From assembly GCA_963576565.1 (NCBI GenBank), contig OY755042.1, positions 111,529,314-111,593,313 on the forward strand: DNA of 64,000 bases, in the 5' to 3' direction. The translations under genes were made by a program, and so were the position numbers. Source of the DNA: Aspidapion aeneum (taxonomy: Eukaryota > Arthropoda > Insecta > Coleoptera > Brentidae). Under the pieces are notes generated by a model. It saw only the letters and a program-made list of their open reading frames with translations, had not been told where the DNA came from and did not search any database. Below, piece by piece: positions 54,031 to 63,391 of this stretch (position 1 is the stretch's first letter; every line of letters starts with the position of its first letter).

Positions 54031-54449
54031 AACACTGTCTATAATTTTTCTACTGGAACGGTATCATATGCTTTTTATAGGTCCACAAAGGTAACAGTCT
54101 CTATATTTCTGGCAATTCTGGCACTCCTTTTCTCAATTACTTGTTTAAGACAAAAAACATATGAAGTTATTTTGCACCGAAAGGTAACAAAGAAATGCTT
54201 AAAGGCTTGGCAACTGGCGTCATCTCTTGGAAACCCTTGCAACTCGTGCTAAAACCTCATGCACTGTTACCATTTGTGAAGAGCCGACCATCTTCATAGC
54301 CGCAACCATCTCTAGCTGTTTTATATTATCTGGTTGAGATACTACTACTACTATGTCGGTTTCGAACGTTTATCTATGCTGTCCGACGCCTATTCTCCAG
54401 CTCCTTCAATCCTGACAATCATCTTCTGTCAGTTTTTTTTTGACTCATT

Positions 54450-55316
54450 AGCTGGCCATACACATGTGGACATTCCACGCGCCAGTTATAGCCGGTACAG
54501 ATTTATCTGTGAGTTCAGACCGGTGGGCGAAACTTGTGGGTTTCGCGTCGATATTTTAACCGGCGCAGACTTGTCTGTCGGTTTACACTGTGCCAGGGAT
54601 AACAGACCGTTCACATAGCCTCTCTTTAATTTATTGAATATTATGGCACGTTTCCGGAATGATATAACCAAGTGCATTTGCAGAAATTCCCACTGAAAAT
54701 TTCAGATCTTCATGTGATCTTCCCGTGGCAAGTAAACGAAGGGAAGCATTTAATCGCTGTTCTGATCCAATGGCTTTTCTCATTTAGGTTTCTTGTTTCG
54801 TAAGATACTCTCTTACCAAATTTAATAAAAGGTCATACATGTTAATATCCATTCTTAAATAATTTTTAAAATCGTCTGAATCATTTTCTCTTAACAATTT
54901 TAATAGAAGGTCATGGCTAAATAGTTTCCTCTTAAGCAAATAACTTTTAACCCACTTGGAACGTCTCTTTTTTACACCAATATGCATTATTTCCATATTC
55001 TTAATCATTCCCATACACAGAGCCTGCTTCTTTTTAGCACGAAACATTTTACATACACTATGCTTAAAAAACCGTGCCGCATAAAACTTTCGACTTGACG
55101 AAATTCCACAGTTTTGGTTTAACCGGCAGATAAATCTTGAGTTTTCGCCCACTAACGCGCGGTTATGTCTACCACAGACCAATATGAAGGATCGATTCGA
55201 AAGATTTTTTTTTGTGTTAGTGGACTGCAGCAGTTTTAAACCGTTGCGGACAAAACAGTCAGACTTATCTGTGCCGTTCCAAACCGACGGATCAACCTCT
55301 GTGTGTATGGTCAGCT
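54450..55316 (-). mobile_element. PIF/Harbinger deletion derivative
   Basis: 867 bp with TIRs AGCTGGCCATACACA and TGTGTATGGTCAGCT (one mismatch) and 3-bp flanks ATT (54447-54449, 55317-55319); the uninvaded LINE reads GACTCATTGATCTTTGG. Carries the N-terminal part of a Harbinger transposase on the minus strand and no catalytic DDE region. Confidence 0.9.
54631..55182 (-). pseudogene. Harbinger (HARBI1-like) transposase N-terminus
   Basis: Reads RRSKWVKSYLLKRKLFSHDL, LRENDSDDFKNYLRMDINMY and LLLNLVREYLTKQET, then one in-frame stop and MRKAIGSEQRLNASLRLLAT and GRSHEDLKFSVGISANALGY to a second stop. This is the helical, DNA-binding N-terminal half of DDE_Tnp_4-type transposases (RxxWV...; FxNYLRM..; L.xLATG..xxxL...F.I..); the nuclease half is absent. 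Confidence 0.85.
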
Positions 55317-56505
55317 ATTGATCTTTGGATTGACTGTTGCCATTCTAGTTTAGGACGCCCTCTTTTTATGTGCCCTATTGGTTGCCATTCTAGGACCTGC
55401 TTTGGTAATCTTTCGTCGTTCATCCGCTGTACTTGGCCGTACCATATCAAGTATCTTTTAGTGATATCATCCGTTATCCTTCCCTCGATTCCCATTCTTT
55501 CTTTTATGATCTCATTTCATTTTTATGATCTGTTCTAGATATTCTCATTGATCTTCTTATTGCATCCATTTCGACACTCTATTTTTGTTTTGTATTTTTT
55601 TGTTGCGCGACAAGTCTCTACTCCATACAAAAGCGTGCTTTTCACCATTGTTTCATATATGTTAAATTTTACATTATTTTTAATCTCTGCTCCAAAAAAT
55701 ACTTTTAAGACATCCAATAACCTTTTATACTTTTACTATTCGTTTTTCCAGTTCTTTACATTCTGTTCAAGTCTTATCAAATGTGACACCCAAGTATACA
55801 AACTCATTGCATAGAGATATTGTTTGTCCATTGTCTAGTTCTAACTCACTTGATTTGTTTCCACTGTTAATCCCCACTTTTGGTATGCTTCCGTTAACTT
55901 TCTCATCACATTATACGTACTCCATGTCTTCTTTGTCATTAGCTACAATTACTTGGTCGTCTGCAAACTGTAGTGTGTATAAGGTAAATCGGTCGTTAAA
56001 TGGAATTCCCATGTTGTGTATATTACGTTTCCAGTTTTTTAGAGCTACTGGGATATATATTTTAAAAAGAGTTGGAGAGATACAACATACATCCCTGTCT
56101 TAAGGCTTTCTTTACCAGGAATTCTTTTGAAAGTCAATTTCCAATTTTAAATTTAGATGTTGACCCTTTGTATAGTTTCTCTAATCGCTTTTATGTATGT
56201 ATGATAATATTAGTTTGCTCTAACACTGTCCATAATTTTTCTACTGGAACGGTATCATGAGTCTATATTTTTGGCACTTCTTTTTTCAATTACTTGTATA
56301 AGACTAAAAACATATTAAGTTACTTTGCACCGAAAAGTAACGGAGAAATGTTTAAAGGCTTGGCAACTGGCGTCATCTCTTAGAAACCTTTGCAACCCAT
56401 GCTGACGTCTCATGCACTGTTGCCATTTGTGAAGAGCCGACCCTCTTCACAACCGCAACCATCTCTAGCTGTTCCATAATCTCTGGTTGAAATATGTAGT
56501 CATAT

Positions 56506-56823
56506 TTCCGACTAATATGAAGTGACTTGTTTAAGTAATGTATGATTTGTTTTCCCAGAAAATCACATTTTTATGATGCGACATAATTTTGTACTAAAGT
56601 AAATGAATGTGGTGTACGTGACCGTCGCGTTTGCTGAAAATAAAACAAGGTCAAGTTCACCAAGGTCAATTTGGCCGAGGCGGGCGCCCCTTCTCGAGGC
56701 TAAAAGGGTTTAATGGGGTTAAATTTTTCCCGCCTCCTTAAGGTGACTACAGTTGCCCTTATGCAGAATGGAAGAACGGCTAATAAACTCACAGTACATA
56801 TTTTGTTTGAAACTCGTAGACAA
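56506..56823. other. Spacer, nothing recognised apart from repeat Y trace
   Basis: Ends with TTTGTTTGAAACTCGTAGAC, the start of repeat Y, which is the target of the following hAT insertion. Confidence 0.45.
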
Positions 56824-56831
56824 TGATGGAG

Positions 56832-58018
56832 CAGTGGCGTGTCGTATAGGGGGCCAGGAGGCGTATTTACGTTTCCGTGCTGATTTCACAGCAGCGCTGT
56901 TTTGAAATAGACACGGAAATGTTGCAACATATTTGGTTACAAATGCGTGTTGATTTTAAGGCGCCGAGGCTCGAACAAGGCACGGATTTGTATTGAATTA
57001 CGCAGCGCAGGGGTTTACTTATTAGTGCACATTTGAGACTTAAATTGGATTCACGTTGTTTATTAGTTTGATTTTGAGGTTATATGTTTATTAATATGAA
57101 AATTATGGAGCAGTTTAAAAGTATTTTTACTAATATTACTCAAGATTTTAAAATTCTTCGAAGTTTGAAGAACACTCTTCCATTAACTATACCTGCAAAG
57201 TTCAGTGTTCATGTTCATTTTCACTTGATTTCTAACCACATGAAAATAGAGAGCTTCAAAAACCTAACCTAACGAAAGCTAATCAATCAAATCTAACCGA
57301 ACCGAACCAAAGCAAACTGAACCAACAACTTTCCTGAATTCCTACCCGGGATCCTAGAGGATGTGAATCCGAACCGAAGTGATCCTAACTAAACCGAACC
57401 AAACCTAACCTAACCAAACTAAACTACAACACTATTCATACCCTCTAGGATCCCGGGAAAGAAGTCAGGAAAGTTTTTTTTTAATTGTTGGTTCAGTTTG
57501 CTTTCGTTCGGTTCGGTTTGGTTCGGATTCACATCCTCTAGGATCCCGGGTAGGAAGTCAGGAAAGTTTTTTTTTTGAAAAAAATTATTGGTTCAGTTTG
57601 CTTTGGTTCGGTTCGGTTAGATTTGATTGATTAGCTTTCGTTATGTTATCGTTTTTACGTGACAGTTGAATACGCTTTTGTAATAGTTTAATGAGCGATG
57701 TTCTCTTACAGATCCGTGCTCATTTCGAGATCAAAACTCTCAAAATCAACACGTATTTGAACCAAAATATATTGTAACATTTCCGTGTCTATTTCAAAAC
57801 CGCGCCGACGTGAAATGAGCACGGAAACGTAAATACGCGGCCAGGAGGGGCGAACGCCCCAGCCCCCCCCCCCCCCCGCCCCTCTGCGCTTGGCGCTCCT
57901 GGTTTACATGTAGTTTTATTATTTTAAAAAAAGGTTTGTAATTTATTTAACCCCATACCTATATTTGCGCCCCTTAAGGTCTTCGCCCCCCCCCCCTTTT
58001 ATCAACGACACGCTACTG
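56832..58018. mobile_element. hAT element hosting a Mutator-like foldback
   Basis: Ends CAGTGGCGTGTCGT and ACGACACGCTACTG; flanks TGATGGAG (56824-56831) and TGATTGAG (58019-58026), 7 of 8. Without the foldback it is about 200 bp, rich in C runs. It is followed directly by another hAT at 58027. Confidence 0.88.
56862..57839. mobile_element. Mutator-like foldback, 9-bp TSD GCCAGGAGG
   Basis: Inverted arms of roughly 100 bases (CGTATTTACGTTTCCGTGCT, TTTTGAAATAGACACGGAAA and complements), then an inner palindrome rich in GAACC words (57280-57640, including CTAGAGGATGTGAATCCGAA). Identical 9-bp flanks GCCAGGAGG at 56853-56861 and 57840-57848. 978 bp, almost all able to fold into one hairpin; no real ORF. 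Confidence 0.9.
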
Positions 58019-58431
58019 TGATTGAGCAGTGGCGGCTGCTACAGGGGGGCAGCGGGGCAGTGCCCTCCCAAAACTAGACAACAACAAGTATTTTTAATTG
58101 ATTTATTTAAAAAAACTTAAATCTTACCTTACGACATGTCTAGTTCTTTTTTTAGTCTGTGGTTAACTGGGTAAACTTTTTTAGCGTAAATAATTACAAG
58201 CCGGCAGCACCGCGGTGGCTGCTCTCGCGCGGGGGCGGGAGGAATGTTTATTTTAGTTCACGTCGGCCATATTCATCGTGCCAAACCGTTCGTTGACCTT
58301 CCTACGTGTTGCTGGTTCTATTCTTAGTGAAGACGTATGAGATTGTTTTGATATGGGGTACGTCAGGGGCAGTAGTTAAAAGCCTTGCCGCTCGCGTGTC
58401 CATTGTTTTTATTTATTTGTTTGGTTTCAAA

Positions 58432-59040
58432 ATGGAAATAAATACCGTCGATTATATAATTAACTATGCAAACTTAAATACGTTGGCATATGAAGTTCAT
58501 TACAAATCTTTAGAGCCACATCGGGGGGACCTAAAAATCCTTAACCAAAATTTTAGTGCAGTTAATAAAAAGTTATACGATGCTAAAAACTGGTTGTGCG
58601 GTTGTGAAAACCAAAATGATTTTTTTTGCTTCATTTGTCTTATTACGAACAATCCACGAGGTGATCCTGCGTGGGTGGCAAAAGGAATGTGATCTCTGGC
58701 ACTCTCGTGGAAAGTTAAAGACACAAAGTACCTACTAATTTAAATAACCACATAGAATTTTCTATACTGGGCAAGACTGATATTAGGTGCCAATTGAATA
58801 GTGCCTATAGGCAAAACATTATCGAACATAATAAAAATGTGGCAAAAAATAGACATATACTTAGTATTAACCTACTAAGACTGTTTAAAATTCTGTGGGA
58901 TTTTTGAGGTTGCTCTACGGGGCCATGATGAGTCTGAAACTGGTGCTAATCCAAGCACTTTGCATGCGTCTATTCGCCCTTCTTTTACACGCGTAAAAGA
59001 AGGGCGAATAGACTTTATCTATAAACAAAAAAACTAAAAA
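58432..59040 (+). pseudogene. ZMYM1-like hAT transposase, N-terminal part (copy B)
   Basis: MEINTVDYIINYANLNTLAY, KLYDAKNWLCGCENQNDFFC then FICLITNNPRGDPAWVAKG to 58692; shifted frame LNNHIEFSILGKTDIRCQLN and NRHILSINLLRLFKIL follow. WLCGCxNxNxFFCF is the better-preserved zinc-finger segment of the two copies. The frame near 59000 is disturbed by a local inverted duplication. Confidence 0.8.
58968..59013. repeat. Perfect 21-bp inverted duplication
   Basis: GTCTATTCGCCCTTCTTTTAC (first arm, 58968-58988; 21 bases of which the last is C) and its exact complement (58993-59013) around the 4-base loop ACGC. Copy A has only the right-arm sequence, so the left arm was created by templated copying. 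Confidence 0.92.
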
Positions 59041-59172
59041 CTACACCAAGTAGCTGCTTGTTTGTAAAATGCTAAAATAAAATTGTTTGGGTAAGTTTTT
59101 TATTTCCTTTTCAATCCAATATAAATTTCTGCCCCCCCCCCCCCCAATTTATAACGTTACCAGCCGCCACTG

Positions 59173-59564
59173 GTGGCTTCAATCAAATGAAGGATTTTTT
59201 AAAATGTAAAAAAAACAATTCCCCCACTACTGAAATTTATTAACAATCCCAGACGATACTGGTTTAGAGGAAATTTTTTATTGTTGATGTTTATTTTTTT
59301 TTGTTTTTTTTTAGTTTTACAATTTTATTTATTTCTTTGATTTTATCAATTGTTATACATTAATTATACCTTGTTTTATGTAATTAAGATTTATAAATAA
59401 TATTATATTATTGATAAAAAAATGTATCTAGAAAACAAAAAATAAGATTTATAGCAAAAATAAAATATTTTAAAAAACAATCTAGTCGACAGTAGAGGCC
59501 CTCGATACATTTGACAATTGTGTGTCGAGGGCCTCTAGTCGAAAGTACACCACCGGTCTATTTT
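59173..59564. other. AT-rich spacer, nothing recognised
   Basis: GTCGACAGTAGAGGCCCTCG (59486) and its near-complement (GTCGAGGGCCTCTAGTCGA, 59524) form a small palindrome close to the end. No other feature. Confidence 0.5.
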
Positions 59565-59568
59565 TTAA

Positions 59569-60686
59569 GTGATGAGTAGAACAGGCTGAATTTTTAAGCC
59601 TTTTTCCTCGAGGTTACTAGTCACTCATTTAAGTTACTCGAAATGACGTCACGGTTACTCGGAGTAACCGCTGTATGACGTCAGACAGTCAGCTGTGGAT
59701 GACATTTCCAATTGTTTGTTTTTGTTTTTATCAGCAATTTCCATGCCATGCCATGCCCACCCCGATTCAAAAAACGTATCACGGGACATGGATTTACACC
59801 AGTTTTAAATGCAGCGTTACCTGATGCGTTTTTTGAATCGGGGTGGAAACAGGGTGCTCCTTTGGTATTCTGTGGTAAGGCCGCAGTACCACAGAACACC
59901 AAATGCAGTACATTTTAAGACTAGTTGCAGTTGAATTGATATAGGACCAACTTCAAGGGATGTGCTTCATTTTCTACTGTTACCAAACATAACTCGTTGG
60001 TAATATATATATATATTAAAATCATTGAGTTGTATAACGCCCTGTAGGGTATAGAAGTCAATGATTAAAATCAAACATTTTGAAAAAAAAAACAAAACAA
60101 AACGATCTTAACCTCAAAATATTTCAGCAACCACGTCTGCTAGGCTGGTTACACTGTGTGGTTACTTGTGACGTCATAGTTAGTGTTACTCAGCGAAGAA
60201 AAACAGAAAACGAGTAACCAGGTTACCTGGTAACTTGTAGTTACTGCGAGGAAAAAGGCTTTTTGTTCATAGATTCTTTATACAGAGTACGCGTGCGCAA
60301 AAATCTTTCGAGCTTCGGACTGACTAAACCAAGCATGCGATTTTGGGGAAAATGTTGCCATTTACTTTCAAACACATTTTTTAAGCCACAGAAAAAGAAT
60401 TGCCGTTTAATTTTTTCATCTCATAAATTACGAAATCAAAAAATTAACGGTAAATAACAAGTAACCGGTACTTTTTTCTGTAGGTTAAAAATTGTGTTAA
60501 TTGCATGCTTTGCTTTGTCAGTCCGAAGCTTAAAAAAATTTCAGCGCCTGCGCACTTCTTTAGGAATCACTTTCAAGAATTTTCACACAGGAAAAAGTTG
60601 GTTGTCTCGGCAAAATGGAGCTATGTATAAAAATTCAGCCTGTTACCAGAGAAAATATAACTGGTTATATGTTCTCTGCCCATCAC
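59569..60686. mobile_element. TTAA-inserting element with nested hairpins
   Basis: Inverted ends GTGATGAGTAGAACAGGCTG and complement of GTGATGGGCAGAGAACA; TTAA flanks both (59565-59568, 60687-60690). TTAA is used by piggyBac and Kolobok. Long inner arms: AGCCTTTTTCCTCG..GTTACT (59597) against complement (60235). Two exact-looking hairpins lie inside at 59757-59846 and 59861-59903. No transposase. Confidence 0.75.
59757..59903. repeat. Two consecutive hairpins
   Basis: Arms CCACCCCGATTCAAAAAACG (59757-59776) and its exact complement (59827-59846), then TTTGGTATTCTGTGGTA (59861-59877) and complement with one mismatch (59887-59903). Confidence 0.9.
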
Positions 60687-60884
60687 TTAAAAACTGTACT
60701 GTCTGAAAATATGTATTTAGCTTTAAAAAAAAACGTAGTCACCCTTTTTAACTCCACCCCTTCTTGAGAATTCTAGTTCACATAAAAGTTGGATTTATTT
60801 TAGGGCCGTTTGCCTACTTATACCTCTAAATTTATCCTTAGATTAAGGTGCTAAAAATAAGCATAGAGTAATATACTACGTAGG

Positions 60885-61190
60885 TATATTATATTACTCT
60901 ATGAAATAAGTATATCCAAGAAAAAAAGGTATTTTTTTTTCTTTGTTTATCCATGTTAAAATATGGCGTATTTGAAAGGTTTAAGATACAATTAGCATGG
61001 CACACATAGGTATACACAGTGGCGTATATAAGGGAGGGCCGGGATATATATTACTCTATAAAATAAGTAAACCCAAGAAAAAAGTTAATTTTTTTTCTTT
61101 GTTTATCCATGTTAAAATATGGCGTATTTAAAACGTTTAAAATACAATTAGCATGGCACACATAGATATACACAGTATACACATATAAGG
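60885..61190 (+). repeat. Tandem duplication of ~150 bp spanning a hAT end
   Basis: TATTACTCTATRAAATAAGTA ... TTTATCCATGTTAAAATATG ... AATTAGCATGGCACACATAG ... occurs at 60888-61041 and again at 61048-61195. The second copy also repeats the beginning of the hAT element (ACACAGT...ATATAAGGG). Confidence 0.85.
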
Positions 61191-61308
61191 GGGGGGGCTG
61201 GGCCCGAACCGAAGCTAAATTTTTTTTAGATATTTTGCACATACTTATTTCATAAACACATGGGGTCTCGCCCCCCCCCCACAAAGCTTTTTTCTAAATA
61301 CGCCACTG
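61017..61308. mobile_element. hAT MITE, perfect TSD GGTATACA, internally duplicated
   Basis: Ends CAGTGGCGTATATA and TAAATACGCCACTG; flanks GGTATACA at 61009-61016 and 61309-61316. Its interior holds a second copy of its own left flank, so a tandem duplication crossed the element's left end after insertion. Confidence 0.9.
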
Positions 61309-61316
61309 GGTATACA

Positions 61317-62280
61317 TACCTACTAGCTCCAATTTTTTACACTTTATATAAAATATTTATGTTACGAATTATTTTTTTATTTTGCTACCACCATAAGGAA
61401 TTAAGAGAAAAAATGATATGCATATTTAAAATAATTATTGTTAGCAAAAGAAAAAAATAAAAAAATAATAAATATGCGAGATCCTGCATGGATATGGTAA
61501 TCTACCTTGACCGTTAGGAAAAAAAGTAAAAGTTACTAGAAAAATAATTAACAAGATTTTTTTTTACAGAGTGAACAAAAAAACATTCCGAAAAATTCCA
61601 GTTTTTTGGATAAGTATTTAAAGAACCGTATTTGGGATTTACTACCATTTTAAAATATTCAAGATGGCGGCCGTGAAAAAAAAGAAAGAGCATCTTAGAT
61701 AAGCGAGTATAAAAAATGTAGAAAACTATTAGATTTAAAAAAAATATATAACTTTATTTTCTCAAATGGCTTTTAAAAATAAATGGATCCATGACGGATC
61801 TAATACCTTCCTAGCAGCCTTAAAAACAGTTTTTTGTAAATATCTCAAAAACGAAAGTTTTTGGTTATTACACAAATAATTGAGGAAAATGTGATATATA
61901 CTATATTCCAAAAACTGCATATTGTTGCAATGCTTCGTTAAAAGGTTAGCATTTAAAAAAAATCTAATCAGTTGTGCATCACTTAGTAAGCAACTATTTG
62001 TCATAAGGTGTTATAATATATGCACCACACCAATAAATAATATTATGATCATTGGAAATGGTCAGTTAAGATTTATAATTATAGAAAAAAAAGTAAGTAG
62101 GTAACTGCCTACATTATGCACGTTAGGAGAACAAAGAGAGAGAGACTCTTTTCAAGGACAATGTTAATGTATAAAATACAGGGTTGAAAATGAACCAGAG
62201 ATATTTTCGGGTATTTATGACATATTTTTGAAAAATTTGAAAAAACGCGTACGACACGTCGATTTTGATTGCGCGGGGAA
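61317..62280. other. AT-rich spacer, nothing recognised
   Basis: ATGGATCCATGACGGATCTAAT near 61782 resembles ATGGGTCCATGACGGATCTGAT at 18480, with similar TTTTTTGTAAATATCTCAAA following, so a dispersed repeat of about 100 bases is shared by the two places. Confidence 0.5.
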
Positions 62281-62284
62281 GAAG

Positions 62285-62825
62285 CAATGTATTCAATAAC
62301 ATACTAAAAAATATTAAAAATCTAATCGCGGAAACAAAATTGAAAAAAATGTTTTTTTTTTTTAATTTAACTGACTTACCGTCTGAGCCACACAGCAGGA
62401 ATAATGTCAAAATTGAGAAGTGAAAAAAAATTATTTTACGTCGTTTTTTTTTGGTAATTTGACTGACTTACCATCCGTGTCACACCACAAAATTTGGTAC
62501 AGTTATTAAGAATAATGCCTTCAATAACATACTAAAAAAGATCGAAAATCAAATCGCGAAAGCAGTGTCAAAATTGACTGGCGAACACAAATCTTTTTTT
62601 TTTCTCTTTTTTTTTTGTTAGTTTGACTCACATACCGCCCGCGTCACACCACGAAATGTAGTATGTAAAATTACTAAGACTAGTTTCTTCAATAACATAC
62701 TAAAAAAGATCGAAAATCTAATCGCAGGAACAGGGACAAAATTGAAAACTTGTAAAAAAAAAACGTTTTTTTAATGTTGACTAATTTACCATTTGTGTCA
62801 CACCGCAAAATTTAGTACAGTTACC
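62285..62825 (+). repeat. ~175-bp tandem satellite, three units
   Basis: Each unit has TTCAATAACATACTAAAAAA, ATCTAATCGCG-like, a poly-T run, TTTGACTGACTTACC-like, and GTGTCACACCRCAAAATTTR. Units differ by 15-25%, so this array is older than the 270-bp one. Confidence 0.8.
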
Positions 62826-62832
62826 AAGAAAA

Positions 62833-63390
62833 ATACTCTGCCAATATATGGGCCCCTAAGCTCACACTAGGTACTATAGATATAGTTTACGTGTGAGCTA
62901 ATATAACTAAAAACTGAAATATATTTTATTCAACTCCAGACTAAATTACCTTTTGTTTGATACCACACAAGCCATGTTTTGACTTAAATTCAAATTTTTG
63001 AAATCTACCCCCACCCTTAAAGAAACCAAAAACTATAATCTATTTTGTTAAACTCCGGACTCAATTACCTTTCGTTTGATATCACACACGCCATATTTTC
63101 ACTTAAACTCTAATTTTTGAAATATACCCCCACCCTTTTTTTAAAATAAATTAAAATGTATTTTGTTTAACTCCAGACTCAATTACCTTTCGTTTGATAT
63201 CACACGCGCCATATTTTCACATAAACTATAATTTTTGAAATCTACCCCCACCCTTTTATTTGGTTTGTGTTCGGTGGATTTTGTTCATTTTTAAATGGGA
63301 CCATCTCGACCCAAGACCCAGCCTAGGTACCAAATTTCATTAAAATCGCCGAAGCGGTTTTTGAGTTATGCGCGTTGGTCGTTGCAGACA
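62833..63390 (+). mobile_element. CAGA-repeat element, copy 5, truncated
   Basis: Complete from ATACTCTGCCAATATATGGG through three modules to CGTTGGTCGTTGCAGACA, then cut within the first CAGA units by the start of LINE E. The 3' hairpin is missing. Confidence 0.88.
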
Positions 63391-63391
63391 G

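Larger units (their letters stand above)
52240..54135 (-). mobile_element. LINE A fragment in duplication unit 1
   Basis: Minus strand. Split by the hammerhead array at 52673-53470. The reverse transcriptase part (53531-53926) and the C-terminal part (52370-52672) lie on the two sides. 3' tail TAGTAGTA at 52236. Confidence 0.85.
52236..54343 (-). repeat. Tandem duplication, unit 1 (LINE A fragment plus flank)
   Basis: Unit 1 and unit 2 (54344-56505) both consist, on the plus strand, of an inverted LINE A fragment (from TACTACTATGTCGGTTT to TTTTGTCTTAAAC complement) followed by the same ~210 bp of other sequence (GAAGTTA.TTTGCACCGAAA to CCATCTCTAGCTGTT). Without their private insertions both are about 1.3 kb. 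Confidence 0.85.
54345..56285 (-). mobile_element. LINE A fragment in duplication unit 2
   Basis: Minus strand; split at 54450-55316. Includes ITDDITKRYLIWYGQVQRMN and KQVLEWQPIGHIKRGRPKLE (55292-55495), NNVKFNIYETMVKSTLLYGV (55535-55717), and decayed RT sequence to 56285. Truncated at the same base as unit 1. Confidence 0.85.
54344..56505 (-). repeat. Tandem duplication, unit 2
   Basis: Second copy of the unit at 52236-54343. It carries a Harbinger element instead of the hammerhead dimer. The unit ends CATAATCTCTGGTTGAAATA, matching TATTATCTGGTTGAGATA of unit 1 just before the LINE tail. Confidence 0.85.
58027..59172 (+). mobile_element. hAT deletion derivative B, uninterrupted
   Basis: 1146 bp from CAGTGGCGGCTGCTAC to GTTACCAGCCGCCACTG, the same element as A at 37816-40437 in opposite orientation. 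The left flank TGATTGAG does not match the right flank GTGGCTTC, so one side has been altered after insertion, perhaps when the neighbouring hAT used the same site. Confidence 0.88.

Noticed and set aside
53553..54032. Plus-strand 159-codon frame
   Set aside because: Antisense shadow of the LINE A reverse transcriptase; hydrophobic composition arises from reversed Lys/Asn-rich coding.
58027..58045. Perfect 8-bp TSD for hAT copy B
   Set aside because: Left TGATTGAG and right GTGGCTTC do not match. The TSD claim is kept only for the neighbouring element.
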